DNA from: Gavia stellata
Taxonomy: Eukaryota; Chordata; Aves; Gaviiformes; Gaviidae
NCBI RefSeq assembly: GCF_030936135.1
Contig: NC_082637.1
Location: 45,473,821-45,537,820, forward strand
Length of the DNA: 64,000 nucleotides
Direction: 5' to 3'
Shown here in pieces: positions 1-14,191 of this stretch. Numbering within the stretch: position 1 is the stretch's first letter; every line of letters starts with the position of its first letter. Below the pieces are notes generated by a model. The model saw only the letters and a program-made list of their open reading frames with translations. It did no database searches and was not told the DNA's origin. Position numbers and translations under genes: made by a program.

Positions 1-3000
1 TTTCGATGTTTGTGTTTTTCTCCCTTCCTTTGAATTCTTTTCCCCTTAGGGTGTGGTAAGTTATCAGTACATACGAAAGAATAACAAAAAAAAAAATCTG
101 TTTCTCCATTACAATACCTTGCTTTTATGTCTAGAGGCAGTTTCAAATTCTAGGAAACACACAACTGTAGACCTTAGTTCTGCAAGCTTCGTGTTTCCAG
201 TGGAACAGTTTCCACTCCAAAGAATTTTGCATGGATTACTTGAATTCCTGAAACATGTCTGAGAAGCACTCATACGCATGCAATTGAAATGCCACTGACA
301 AATGCTGAAAATGAATGGAATGTGTTTCAGCAACGTTTATGATATTATCAACAAACAACTGGGTGGGGTTTTTTAAGAGCTTATGGTTCTGACGTCAAAG
401 CCTTCTGGATAAAGCAAGACATGTTCTTGGCAGTTCTCGTTTTTTTTAAAAAAGTAAGAAAAACACCCATGAAGGTCACCAGGCTTTGGTGTATTTTTCT
501 GCACTGATCATTAAAATGGTGGATTTGTCGAAAACTTTTTGTAAATAAAAGACCATTGGCAATACAGATCTAGGCCTTGAGAAAGCTGAAATCTCGATTC
601 TATTTTATTTGAAAGTGCCAAGATTCATGAATAAGTTCTACTAGCACATTCATGCATAACTGATAGGGAGCTGCAATACATTTGGTTGACAGGCTAGGAA
701 GACTCCTTATTAAAGTCTTCCTGAAAAATCATCCTGAGATCATATGGGGCTCCTAGGGTCTATTAATCAAAAGACACTTCAGTTCAAGTGTCAAAAAGCA
801 AAATAAAAGGTACTGATTATTAACTGCAGAGCACAGAAAAAGATATTTCAGTCTATCATAAGCATAACGTAAACTGAAAGAGGAGCTTTCTCTAACAAAT
901 TCTCTTGGAGACAGAGTATGGAAAGATACTTTTGGCTTTAAACTGAAAATCACTTATGAGGAATACTAAGCAAGTTTTGTTTTCAATTGATCACAGTAAG
1001 TGCCTCATTATTCAAATGACAAGCATTAAGCTCTCACATAAGTTTGGTAAGGTTTTTTTTTTTTTTTTTAAAGTGAAAGCCTCAGGCTAGTTGAGATTTT
1101 AATTCATGTGAATTCTGTAACATGAATGTGTTGGCAAGAGGTTCAATGTGTAAAGAAACAGTTTGTTCTTGAAACACCACTAAACCTAATTATTTCAGTG
1201 AAAATTCATGGAAGCATTAATTGGAAAGTTGGGGATAACTGTTTTCTAGATGTCATCTGTTTAATCTAGAAATCCATGTAAGTGGATGATAGCTACCTAA
1301 AAGCCCTTTGACAGTGAAGCTATGTCAAGAAATACCAAAACCCCCAAATGCATCAAAAATAAGACCCTTCTGATTTTATATTTAAGTGCATTTAAGAGAC
1401 GCTTACAATGCACTGACCTTTTCCTAACTTTACATGCAGGAATTCACATCTCTGCTCTACATAGTTCTGTAATGTGGGATCCTGAGTCAGTGATTTGCTA
1501 TGTTATTACTGTCACATCTGGTTTCGTCACATGCAGGAAAGCTATCAGGGCTGAACTGGATGACTCTGCTAAAACGTTGTTTATATACCCTTAAGGAAAC
1601 ATCTGCTATCAGAGATGGTCAATTGTTTTTATTAACTGCCAAGTATAAACCTTAAACTGCATCAGGCTGACTGTCCTGGCACCACTGCTATAATCAAATG
1701 GCCTTGAAGATCTTGCTCCCACAGCATTATCTACTAACAAATTAGCAAAAAACCTTCAAAGCCGTTTCAAGCCAGGTTGTCCACTGAGTTGTTATTAGCC
1801 AGCAGTGGTGGCTGAGCCAGGATGAGACTTCTGGATCCCAGGAGGAATCAAGTTTCCAAGTCATGTTTTACTAGCCAGTTTTTTCAAACCACCTCCAGCC
1901 CAGCCTGGCTAGGACCAAGGCAAATGCTTCCCAGCATCCAGACCTCTGTGCAAGTTGGCATGGGCAGAAATCACTTTCATTACATGTCACAGAAGGGACA
2001 AACTAAGGCATTTTTTACCTATTATGTTTACCGCCAAGCTGTGGCTCCACTCCTTGTTCAGCTTCAAGGTGCGTGTCACCATTCATTAGAGTAAGTCAAT
2101 TCCCATCCTGCTGTGCTGCCACCACCAACCTCCCACCAGTGATGCTCCCTTATGTACAAAGTTGGACGTATTCAATATGTTCTTAACCCTTATGAGGATT
2201 CAGAAAATGGGAGTCTCTCCTTTCCCAATACCTTTTTTCTAAATGAACAGTCACATGCCAGGCTGGTTCTCTGTATCCCAATTAGACAATGAGTTAATGT
2301 CAGCTGCTTTTCCCCACATCACCCTTGGAAGGCAATCAGATAAATTAGTATAGTTGGTTTATGACACACCACACCAGCTACACAGGTGCCTTGTTAGTCT
2401 TTTGACTGCCAGCCAAGGGGGGCTGCACTGAGGGCACATCTCTGGGAAGGCGTGTGTAATTCTGAAAATACAGTCTTAAATCCAGAGGTGAGGGAAGTTT
2501 GGCAGCTTATATTTAGGGAGGGTGCATTATTGAAGTGGTTCTTTTGGTATCAGTGGAGTTACTAAAGCAATTATAAAGGCTCAGTATGAGGTCTTCATAA
2601 GAGGCTGTTGTTCTCACTGTTGACCAGAAGAGACTATCTCAGTCTGTATGGAAGGAGGGGGATTGCTGACATTACCCAATCAGTCTCTTAGTTTCTGACA
2701 GATAACTTTTATCTTTCTGCATTGTGAAGCAAATAATTTCCTCCATTTGAACACTTATTAGAAAATGTATTTATGGGATTATTATAAAGCACTTGACATT
2801 AATATTTAAGTGAAACCTAGATTTCCTTTTTTCACAAAGCTGTGCCATTCTTAAATAGCCCCAGTGTGCCCTACAAAGTTGGAGAAGCCTAGGAAATCGG
2901 AAAAATTATATCAGCAGGAGCTGTTTTAAATTCTGATGAATTCATGCTTTTACTTTTGCTAACAACTGGGACTCTTTTTGGAAACCTTTCTAATGATCTT

Positions 3001-4308
3001 CCATGAAGTTGTGATGAGCACAGATAAATTTTTTGTTTACCCTCTGAACTGTGCATAGTTTGCTATAGATGGATAAATTCTTTGGGTTCTCTACTTACAG
3101 AAATGGTGTAGAATTTGAACAGTTGGGATATCCAACTTCTTTCAGTAGTGGAAATGCCAGATCGTCCCTTCAGTTTCAGTATCTTTTCTGGCTTTTCTGT
3201 CTTCTTTGAACTTTTAATCTGGAAGATAAAAGTCAAGCACTAGGGTCATTTCTGTGGCCTGCACTTCAGAGGCTGAGAGTTGGATCTGTTCAGAGCTGTG
3301 TTAACATTTGCCATTAGAATTTTTGGCAAATACTTTCTGGACTCTGTAAGAATGTTTGTGTTTCAGTTTGAACCACAAAGATGCAGAAGTACTTGTAAAA
3401 ATACCAGCCGAAGCGTAGATTTAGCGACTGCAAAGTCAATTGCATACTTCAAAACCCGAAGGAATCCAGGATGGATTATGTTGCTTTAAGGCCCTGAACT
3501 GCTCCTCATAGAAGGAATTTTTCCATGGGGGATCCTGGCACCATCACAGCCATCAGGGTGAAGGATGTTCAGCAACAGCCATCTCACAAACTGCTGTGGG
3601 GGTCTGGCCTGGTCTGTGGGATAACTTTTTATTGAAGTGAAAAAGGAAGGGCTTCTACAAGGTAGAACACTTCCCTTATCTGCTTTGCTTTCATCACAAA
3701 TCATTTTACACTGCAGTTAAACTCTAATTCTAAGGGCTTGTAAATGCCTTAAGACTTCCTCTGCCTTCCTTTCTGTCTTAGCCTCTCGTTTTGTGCTTTA
3801 CTTTTAAGTAGAATGGTAAACAATTTCATCCATGTACCCTGTTGAATATATAGAATTAATTTTAGAGAATATAAATGTGGCTAATTAACAGTAACTTTGC
3901 TTGTTTGTTGCTGTAGAAAATCGGCATGCATGTTTTTTAACTTTTTTTGGAGGGATGTTGACAGGTGTGGCAGAAATAATGCCAGGCATTGTTCCTGGTG
4001 CTAGCTGCTGCTGTAAATGAATGTGTTCACCCTGAATTGACAAATTAAATTGATCAGAAAAAATTGATGGAATTTTTGCCTGAACAAATTTTTGTATTAT
4101 TGATGGTCTAAGTGAACCTCTCCCACTCCATGATAAGTCCGTGTCTTAATTCAGCATATCAGTAATTGTCAAAGAATTTTATACACTTTTCCATTTCTTT
4201 TGAAACCACTGTGCACTGCTTTGGATCTGGTTAGAGCAACCTGTTTTATTAGCGATTCACTGATCTGTCTTTTGTGGCTGCTCACAAGCTGCTCTTGCTT
4301 CTTTTCCA
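1..4308. other. Intergenic DNA, nothing recognised
   Basis: AT-rich sequence with only short ORFs (up to 90 codons) and simple T/A tracts (for example 1,051-1,070). I see no gene, RNA or recognisable mobile element. Confidence 0.6.
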
Positions 4309-4592
4309 GCATCGGTTTTAGGCAAAGCACAGCAGATGAGGGCAGCAGGTGGATGTGGGCACCGCGACAGCCATAATGCAGTGCCAGATTAGCCGGTGTG
4401 ATCTGGGTGACCCAGGGCTTGTGGTGGTCCCACGCGGGGATGTCCCGCTCCAGGGGCTGGGGTAGCGTGAGAGCAGGGGGCTGGGGAGACACCTGGCGCA
4501 GGACGGCACGGTCCCAAGGAGGGGTCTTTGAACAGGGCCATCTTCACTCAGCTTCTCCCTCCTGCCCTTGCACACGACGCAGTTTGGATGCA
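4309..4592. other. Isolated GC- and CpG-rich islet
   Basis: About 280 bp with clearly higher GC and several CpGs, in an AT-rich region. Overlapping ORFs exist on both strands (minus 107 codons at 4,169-4,492; plus 71 codons at 4,398-4,613), but none resembles a known protein. It could be a small regulatory element, a remnant of an insertion, or a GC-biased gene-conversion spot. Confidence 0.4.
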
Positions 4593-7500
4593 GACAGAAT
4601 AGTGACTCGCTAATGCTTTGTTTTTGCTCATCTGATATCAGTAGGTCAGGCGAGAGTGAGAATCAGATGTAGTTGCAGGACAAAGACCAGAAAGTGCAAA
4701 AGCCTGTTTCTGGTCAGTGAATGTAATTTGTTGTATGAAATATCATGCGTGTACAGGTATGTGCATGGAAACAGAAAAGATTCACGGGTGGACAATGTGA
4801 GCAAGGATAATGCAGTGACAGCCTTCCAGTCTAAATCTCATTAACATGTACACCGAGGCTAATGAAATAATCATAAAAGTAAAGTAAATGCAAACCAGGT
4901 CAGACAGCATAAAGAGCAGTCTATATCAAGAGTAGAGAGTTGAAGTCTAGAAAGAAAAGTGCTCTTCTGAACAAACCCTAAAGTTTCAGAAAATAAAGGG
5001 TCTTCAACATTACAAGGTGAGACAACCAAGCATCTGCAAGGAGAAGCATATAGAAACCTGTAATGGTATCTGCTTCCTTGCATTAAACAGAAATATTTAA
5101 AACGAGTACATTCCCAGCTATTAGTTTATCCCTTCACAGTTGGTAAAATATGACATGATCCCCTCTGCAATAAAGCTATCCAAAAGCAGAAAATTAAAAA
5201 AGACCATAAAATAAAAGTAGACTAGAAAGGATTTACAGTATAAACACTATGCTCATGCCAGCAGCATTGCTGGAACTACAAAGCAATGAAAACCGCTCTC
5301 TGGGATGACTGTTCTTCCTGCTCTAAGTTCGCTCCCTCTATTTTACATCCAGTTAGCCTCCTGTAACTGTTAATGGAGGAAACCTATAGTGCCAATGCTC
5401 TATTTCTATGAGGTATATAAAGTTGTGTACATTCCAAGGTCCCATCTACTCCATTTTGCCCAATATAATATTAAGCCATATTTTGCTCTTCTTTCCTTTT
5501 CTGTCCCACACTGGTGTTTTGGTAGAGGAAAAGCATCTGCTTCCCTTGTGCCCTCACCTCACTTGATCCCACAGTCTCTGAAGTAAAAGAACTGACTGAT
5601 GTAAAGCTGTAACAGCAACAAATGTGGCCTTCTGGCATTTACGCTTTGGACACTGTTGTCCACTGTTCAGTTGCCGTACCTTATTTGAACTGAATAATGC
5701 ATTCATCTATTAACAGACTGTGTTGAGAGAACAATTAATACAGCCTGCTATTACGAAGTAGATGACATGCTTGTCCCATTTGTACTGATCAGGCTTTTGA
5801 AAATCCTTCTAATGGGACTCCCTTCCTGCAGTGTGGGTAGAAATATTAGAAGCTAGTATAATTTGCAAACTTTCAAAGTATCTAGACATAATCTCTGAGA
5901 CTATCTGGATCATCTGGCTAGTCAAGAGCTTTGAAAATTGAGCTATGCAGATTGTAGATGGATATATAACTATATAGCTGTAAGCGTCTTATACACCTGT
6001 TCCTGAAAATCTTGAATCTTCTATATTTAAACTTAGCAACATCAGTTTTCATTTAAAATTTTATGAAATTTTCTTCTGTGGTCACAGCTTATCTCTTGAC
6101 CTGGTGTCCTTCTTTCATCTAGAGTGTCAATTAAGCAAGAGGAAACAGCCTGAATGTTTCATAGCAATAAACTGACATAATTTGCTCTAAACTAATATAC
6201 GTTGCCCTAAGTAATTTTTCTTCATCCTTCAGCACAGAAACTATGCCGCTTCATTTGACATTAGGTTTTCACAAGCTCCCTAAATCCATCACAGATGCAG
6301 CTCTTGGAAAATAAAATCTCTTATTCTTCCTAGACAGGTCTTAGATATTTTAGAAATAACATAAGCTAACATGAACAAATATACTTGGCAGCTGAGTCTA
6401 AACAAAGAATTGGTATCTTCTACTCCTCTGGAAAATTTGTTATGGGTGGGAATCACAGAAATGGTACCATTTTTCATTTGTCATCCTGTTGAATTCAGTG
6501 ACACGATACATGCTAAAAGGATCTGTATTCAATATAACTAAGAATGATACAACCCAAGGCAAAATATTTAGACATGTAAGACATTATGTTGAATTACTGA
6601 GCTCACCATTAAAACAAATGATGTTGCTTTGGGAGGGCATTTCTATTCATACTTGTTACATGATCATCAAACAACCTTAGCACTTGTTTTCTGTGTATCT
6701 GTTCTGACACTCAATTAACTTGCTATGCTGCCCAGAAACTACATTTTACCTATGTCCAAATTAAAAATTAATCCTTTCCCTCCTGTCCTTTTCTTCTGAC
6801 TCCTTCCCTGACAAGGGACAAGGAAACATCACAGTAGAAAGCAGTGTCAACACTTTCAAGCTCAAAGGGACACTCTAAGTGGGGATCTTAAATGCTAAAT
6901 GGTTTGCCAATGATCCAGAAGGTCCCAGATTAAAAGTAATTTTTATAAGGTGAGTTATTCACTGGTACAGGTTCAAGGAGGACATGTGATTGTTTTCATA
7001 GTAATTGGCCTTATTTGCTCGATTTCATTTTCAAGCTGGATTGCACGCTGGCCTGTAATGCAGAGCAGTTTTGGATTCAGGAGACTTCAATTGTGTTTCT
7101 GCTTTCATTCAGTATGGATGTATAGTGAAGAGAAAAAATTGGGTCCTTCCTCTGAAGGCTAACCATAACCTGGCCTGCTGTGCTCCTCCAGACAAAATAC
7201 AACCTGTTATGGACACTCAGGTTTGAATGCAACTCGCTTGACTGTTGACCAAACTCTCAGCGTGAATTTCCACTTTATATTTCGTCAGGAGAAGGTGTTC
7301 AACTGGAGACATGTTGCTAATCTTTGCCTTTCCTTAGCATCTGAGAGAGCAGAGATTGTAATTTCTAGAAAGAGAGAGTAAGTATCTTTGCCTTCATTAT
7401 CTCAAGCTAAGATCTGAGAAAAGCTTGATCTTCTATAAGCTCCTTTTTTAAGATCAAAAGGCAAAGATTAAGGGCAAAGAGGGGAGAACTGATTTAAATG

Positions 7501-10066
7501 TCTTGCTAGTGGTTTAGGTATCCCTTGCAGTAATTTTTTTTCACTAGCAATGTCTGTGTTGCTGAGCTTCATACATATACCTTAAGCAATCAAATGCATT
7601 ATGTTTTGCATCTATTGCCTTGAAACATGTAGCATAAATCGTGTAAATGCTATTTATTAAGTCCGAATTCAACTCACTTCCTCCCTTTTCATGTGCTTTT
7701 AGAGTATTAGCAATTCCTCAGAGTAACTTTATTTAACAAATTAAGTTGCTCTTTTTCTTAAAAAGGTCTAGACGTACGTTCTCCTCTCCCTCCAGCCATT
7801 TTCGGACTGGCTTATACACCTCTGAGACATGGGGCTTATCTCAGCTTAAGGGAAAATATTTTCCTTCAAGCTCCTCCTGAAAATTTTGACAGCAAATCAA
7901 TGACACTCCTGGAAAAGAGGGAGCACCTGAAGGGTAAGAATTCTCAGAATTCAGTAGGAAAACTTTTCCTTCCATCCACCAGCCACACTTTCCGTGTTCC
8001 CAAGGTCTGCGGGCATTAAACAGCCAGAGGTTATCCAGAACCTCTTCCAGTGGCACGAAGCCACTGGGGAAGCTCCATCCTGTTCTAAGGGAAAAGGGAG
8101 TGATAGTATCTGAAGTCAGTCACTGCTTTAGGAGACACTTCAGAGGATCACAGCTGTAGCATTTCTTATGAAAACCCTGGAATGCAGATGTAATAGCTAA
8201 CGGATTAGTGAACCTCTGAGCATCTGGTAATCTAATGCTGAGGTTAGGCCTTTTGAATGGCTGAGAGTACAACTGTGCAGTAAGAAATTGCTCTGAATTT
8301 CCTCCCTGCTCAAAATATGATGTATCCAAAAACCTGCTGAAGTCAAAAAGAGGTGCTCAGAAAAGCATGCTTTGGGTGGATCCCAGTGCCACGCCATGGT
8401 CTTTGCTGACACAAGACCTTTTCCCTTTCAGGTTATTTAACACAAGTTTTCTCTTTTATGATAGTCTTTTATTGTCCATCCCTATGACAACTGATTTTTG
8501 TGATCTTTGTTTTGGTTATTTGTGTCATTAAGTTCTGAAAGTAGGAACTTTTTCATTCTTTAATAAATTACTGGCTTTGTGCAGGTGGTGCTTACAGCAC
8601 CATGTGTTGGGACCTCTACTTTTCTGCATCTGTCTTTATCACATGCTCTTCTGGTCAGTGAAGGCTCTTGCGTGATATCATTGCAGGAGATCACAAATCA
8701 ATAGATTGCCTGAACCTGACAGAATAATGTGAGTCTTTCATTTTACTGAGAGGCTAAGATGGGAAAGGATTGAAAAACCCTGAAGAACACAAAAAGAACA
8801 CCACAAAGCAGCCTGAAAATACATTTCTGAAGTTTTTTAATGCCTTATTTAATACATGGACTACCCCCTTGTGAAGAAGAGGTGTACTGGTTATTTTCTA
8901 AGCTCAGTATAGGTGTATACCCCAAGACATAAAGACACTAGTGTTTCTCTTGTGTGGAACAATGAGAAAAAAAACTTGGGTGAAGCCCTGGCTACTTTAC
9001 TCTAGACACAGAATAAATCACTCATATGTTCCAGTGCTGTTCATTTCCTTCTGTTCCTAATCCAGTGTGGCCTACTGCAAGAAACCCATGTTGTACCAAA
9101 CAAGTGAGATAACGGGGGATTCAGCCAAAGTACAATGAAAGAATAGCGACTTAGGTACAATACGAACAAGTGGAAGTTAAATAGGTATGTTCATGAAAGT
9201 TTAGATACATTTGAATGTGTAAATGTAAACTCATACCCTGTATAAATAGGATTGTAATTCACTGAATTAGATATTGAGAGCTTTGGGGATTTACAAGTTA
9301 TTATTAGGATATTTCACAGTGAGTGATTTCTCAGTCAAAAGTGTTTTGGGCCTTCTCTAAGGGAAGATCCAACTTCACTGTTTTGAATTAAATTAGCTAT
9401 ACTAATGCAGAACTCCTTACAGTCACTTGTATAATACAGGCTTTCCATCAGTTCGATTATGATGTGTTACATATTTTTGTACTGTGATGAATGTGACGTT
9501 GATAGAACGAAAGGAGATAGCTAAACATCTGTAACACATTTGCATTTCAGGTGTGAGCATGAAAATAAAGCTTCATTTTTCATATTTCACCCTGTGTACT
9601 GGGCACCCTATTCTCATTATATTATAGTCTTCTGTATCTTAAAACTGTAACTCCACTGTTTCTTCACGTTCAAGGCCTGATTCTAGTCTCATGCTGCTCT
9701 AAATTATGTGTTACCCCATTAAAATGGAGGATCTAGATCCTGATCTCATTTTGTGTAATCTGAAGGAAGTCTTTACAGTTCAACAGAGGTACTTTGAATT
9801 TTCATAAGGTAACTGTAACCAGACCCAGCTCCAACTGCATGTATATGTAAAAAGCCAATATAAATGAGATCAGAATCAAGCCTGTGCTATTTGCTTTTTC
9901 TCTGGCAAATAGTTGATAAATTTATGTTTGCTTTTAAATATGATCAGTAATACTCTAATCACAGTCAGTCATCTTGAGCAATTAGCTGAATGATGAAAGA
10001 ATGATCATTGCTTGAAACACTTCTCAGCTGAGACTTACATTTAATTCCTTCTTTTTCTTATTTCAG
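4593..10066. other. Intergenic DNA, nothing recognised
   Basis: AT-rich, with short ORFs only. No splice-site pairs or repeat families that I can support. Confidence 0.6.
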
Positions 10067-10174
10067 ATTCCTCACACTTCCTGTTTCCATGGAGAAATTC
10101 CAATGTGTGCTAGAGTAGACATCAGTAGCAATATTTAGGGGCCCTGAGGACAATCCTTCCATTTTGAGAGAAAG
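10067..10174 (+). ncRNA. Exon-like segment, possible lncRNA exon
   Basis: 108 nt bounded by a strong acceptor (TTCTTTTTCTTATTTCAG, ending at 10,066) and a perfect donor (AAAG|GTAAGT at 10,175). All three + frames contain stops, so if it is spliced it is probably non-coding. I cannot identify partner exons with certainty. Spurious splice-site pairs do occur, so this is a candidate only. Confidence 0.35.
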
Positions 10175-10220
10175 GTAAGTCAGAACTTATGTGGCCATTA
10201 ATGAAAAATAAATAAATAAA

Positions 10221-10565
10221 ATCAGAGAATCATAGACCAGCCCAGCTTGGAAGGGACCTTGAGAGATCATCTGATCCATATTTTCATGGGAAAGGCAGCC
10301 TAGACGAGATTATCTAGCATCGTCTCCAATTGCATCTTGAAAACCTCCAGTGGTGAGAACTCTACTATGTCCCTGGTGAGGTTGTTCCAGTGAATGATTG
10401 TTCTCACTGTAAAAAATTTCTTTCTCACATCAAGATAAAACCTCTCCCAGTGCAACTCGTACCCTTTGACATGTCCAGTGCATCATCTTAATACTTGCAT
10501 AATCGTATTTCACTCTGTATGAGAAAATACTTCTCTGCACTTTTAAGCCAGAATTCCTTCCCTGA
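10221..10565 (-). mobile_element. Degraded CR1 LINE 3' fragment
   Basis: The segment begins with AATCAGAGAATCATAGA, a worn version of the CR1 3' repeat. It continues with recognisable CR1 3' blocks such as CTTGGAAGGGACCTTGAGAG and GTTGTTCCAGTGAATGATTG, read here on the complement of the element. It is heavily diverged with no open frame. It starts 47 bp after the exon-like segment at 10,067-10,174. A short AAATAAATAAATAAA run precedes it. Confidence 0.85.
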
Positions 10566-13015
10566 TGTTTTCAGAATTATGCAAGATCAAAGGCAGCTTT
10601 ATCAGAGAGAGGAGACTGTGTTTGCTATAAAGATCTTCACTGTAGCTGGTTTGGTATGGTCCCTGTGAGAAGAGGTCTCTGGCTTTTCTGTGTATGTCTG
10701 CACCCATTCCATCCAGCTTTGAGCTTGGCTGGGTGGAGGTGGGGGCTGCTGACAGGCGGTGGATGCGCTGTGTTTCAGCAGCCCTCCTTGGAAAGGCTTG
10801 CTGTTGCCAGAGAGCTCAGCTTCACTGAGACCCTTCGACTGAACAGAATCCTTCATCCAATTGATAAAATATGTTACCTGCTCTCACTCACCTTGGGTTT
10901 ATGACTTAGTTATGGTGGTTTAACTAAGTTATTCCTGGTCTAACATTGGGCTAGAAACATAATTGGGAAATGTATGTCAGGGAGAACTACCTCACTAATC
11001 TGCACTTAGTGAAAATCACATACTGCTAAAAGCTTCCTTTACTAAGCCTAAGTCCACACATATTCAAGGTTACATCCCGTGTTCTTTAGTGATGCATTTC
11101 ATCAATGATCTTAAGTACCATGACTGAAAAAACATATTCTCTATTTAGTTTTGTTTTACCAAGATCTATCTTTCAATAGAAATTTCCAGATTTCCTGTCT
11201 CTGTTGTTTTTTAACAGGCAGTGATACATTGATCACTGGGGTTAGGTAGGGGTAAGTCTCCTCAATTGTGATTTATTTGTGCTCATATGTATTTTCAGTT
11301 ACTCAGAGGAACGACAAATGTTAAATCTTTGCGGTTATGGTAACTGCACAGTGAATTATAGATGACTGTTCATTGAGCAGTGTAATATAAAGGATCCCAT
11401 CAGTGTGTGAAGCTGGCCAGCCAGCCAGCATACCACAGTCTCCATAGATCCGATACATGATCTGCACTCCAAATCATAACAGTTTGTAAAATTAAAACAT
11501 TTCAATGTACAAAAAAGCAAATATTACATCAAGTTATTAATTGATAATATGTATTTAAAAGCAGTTTTGAAAGTCTACAGTAGCGATGCTAACTGTAGGA
11601 GAGAAAAATGCAACAGTTACAAGGTTACTAAAAAGCTCTTATTTCTAAGATGGATGTCCATATTAAAACCAAAAAAAACCCTCAAACAACTAACCAAAAA
11701 AATCCCAAGTCAATTTATGCAAAAATACATATTTTTGTAAATGACTATGCAGCATTTGTTTTTTCAAATATATCTGGCTAAAAAGTGATTAGTTTCTTTT
11801 TCCTTCATTACTAAAATGAACTGGAACTAATTTCAGCTTTCACTGGGGAAATATTCCAGATAATTAAAATTAATACATTCCATTATCTTATCACTTTGCT
11901 ACTGCTGACAGTCTTAAGGAAATGTATCAAGCTGATGAATGGATAATATCCTCCTTGAACAGATAAGGCAATGCTATTCAATTCTCAGCCATTTTCCCCT
12001 TAAAGGCTGGAGTGGCATTTTTATCTTCTAAACTTAACTATATAAACCAATGTATATGACTTCCCTGAAAACTGCTTTTTTTCTGAATCTCCAACATAGA
12101 TATTTAAAATATATACAGATATGCCAAGTAATTTGAAATTATGTGCAATAACTTATGTGAAGCAGAATGGATTTTGTGAGAACCAAGTAGGTGGCAGGAA
12201 CAAATTCTGTGTTTATCTATTTGTACAGTTTATTAAATCTCTTGATTTTTTGCAAATGATCGACTACCTGTGTTATGACTAATGGAAATGGTAATGAATA
12301 ATGTGCATTTACTTAGACATGTTCAGACTGAAAGATCTCAAAGACAAAAGAGAAGCAAAGACAGCAGGATAAAATAACAGCTGTTGTCTGATAGAAATTA
12401 TTTGTATTTCTTCAGGTTATAGGAACCTCTAAATGTTAACTACAGCAACAGATTATAAAGGAAGGCAGAAACTGAGTTTCAATCTGATGAACTTATGCCA
12501 ATAAATTTTATTGTTTCTGAATCATGGACTTGACCAAAATATCACTTGGGATATTATATCACTTGGGACCAAATCTGAAAATATCACTTTAAAACTTTTC
12601 CTCAGGTGTATATTCATAGTTTAAAAACACATGGTCATGACCTGCCTTTATGTCACCTGAAGAAGGAAAGAATAATGCTTTTTCAGGTGACAAAAAGAAG
12701 TAAAAAAATTAGTGTTTAAGAGATATTCAGACTAACTTATAAAGTCAACACTAGTGAAGCATAAGGCTTACGTACTAAATGAAAATAACGTTCTACCTAA
12801 GACAAAAATAAGTGTTTATGAGGTAAACTTGTGAGGCAAACCTAAAAAATCTAGATCACAATGAAAATGGTGTGTGTTTGAATTTTGTGTTTTCAGGGTG
12901 TGTACAATACCCTTTCTTCATTGAGTTTTACTGGGCTGCAATTCATAAAATTGCTCAGTGAAAGAAGAAAAGGACTTGACTGTGTGAAAAGTTCGCTTTC
13001 AAAGTGCAGTATTTT
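10566..13015. other. Intergenic DNA, nothing recognised
   Basis: AT-rich spacer between two CR1 copies. A short ORF pair at 10,602-10,904 has no recognisable product. Confidence 0.6.
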
Positions 13016-13096
13016 CACAGAATCACAGAATCACTAAGGTTGGAAAAGACCTGTAAGATCATCAAGTCCAACCATCAACAAACACCACCATGCCCA

Positions 13097-14191
13097 TTAA
13101 ACCATGTCCCACAAAGCCTCGTCCACACGTTCCTTGAATACCTCCAGGGATGGTGACTCCACCACCTCCCTGGGCAGCCTGTTCCAATGCCTGACCACTC
13201 TCTCAGTAAAGAAATTTTTCCTAATATCCAGCCTAAACCTCCCCTGGCACAACTTGAGGCCATTTCCTCTTGTCCTGTCGCTCGTCAATTGGGCGAAGAG
13301 ACCAACACCCACCTCTCTGCAACCCCCTTTCAGGTAGTTGTAGAGAGCGATGAGGTCTCCCCTCAGTCTCCTCTTCTCCAGACTGAACAACCCCAGTTCC
13401 CTCAGCCGCTCCTCAGAAGACTTGTGCTCCAGACCCCTCACCAGCTTCATCGCCCTTCTCTGGACACCCTCCACCACCTCAATGTCCTTCTTGTAGTGAG
13501 GGGCCCAAAACTGAACACAGGATTCGAGGTGCGGCCCCCCCAGCGCCGAGTACAGGGGCACGATCACCTCCCTGCTCCTGCTGGCCACATTATTTCTGAT
13601 ACAGGCCAGGATGCCATTGGCCTTCTTGCCCACCTGGGCACACTGCTGGCTCATCTTCAGCCGGCTGTCAATCAACACCCCCAGGTCCTTTTCTGCAGGG
13701 CAGCTTTCCAGCCACTCGTCCCCAAGCCTGTAGCGTTGCCTGGGGTTGTTGTGACCAAAGTGCAGGACCCGGCACTTGGCCTTGTTGAACTTCATCCAAT
13801 TGGCCTGGGCCCATCCATCCAGTCTGTCCAGATACCTCTGAAGACCCTTCCTACCCTTGAGCAGATCAACACTCCCGCCCAACTTGGTGTCATCTGCAAA
13901 CTTGCTGAGGGTGCACTCTATCCCCTCATCCAGATCATCAATAAATATATTAAACAAAACCGGCCCCAAAACTGAGCCCTGGGGGACTCCACTTGTGACC
14001 GGCTGCCAACTGGATTTAACTCCATTCACCACAACTCTCTGGGCTTGACTGTCCAGACAGTTTTTTACCCAGCAAAGAGTACACCTGTCTAAGCCACGAG
14101 CCACCAGCTTCTCCAGGAGAATACTGTGGGAGACATTGTCGGAAGGCTTTACTAAAGTCCAGGTAGACAACATCGACAGCCTTTCCCTCAT
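13097..14191 (-). pseudogene. CR1 ORF2 fragment: RT catalytic palm and C-terminal domain
   Basis: This is the downstream part of the same broken CR1 polymerase. The authentic reading begins at about 14,145 with [12 protein letters not shown]; residues before that are out of frame. [10 protein letters not shown] and the catalytic FADDTKLGG are intact, followed by the long CR1 C-terminus (for example [17 protein letters not shown] and [13 protein letters not shown]). The stop is about 80 bp from the element's 3' end, as in other CR1s. Such proteins copy CR1 RNA at a nicked target, but this copy cannot make full-length protein. Confidence 0.92.

Noticed and set aside
4169..4492. 107-codon minus-strand ORF with a faintly ankyrin-like LALHYGCRGA stretch
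   Set aside because: Only a few residues resemble an ankyrin repeat. There is no repeat unit, and overlapping ORFs occur in the other frames of the GC-rich islet.
13187..13975. 262-codon plus-strand ORF
   Set aside because: It is the antisense shadow of the CR1 reverse transcriptase on the minus strand; the same holds for 28,797-29,375.
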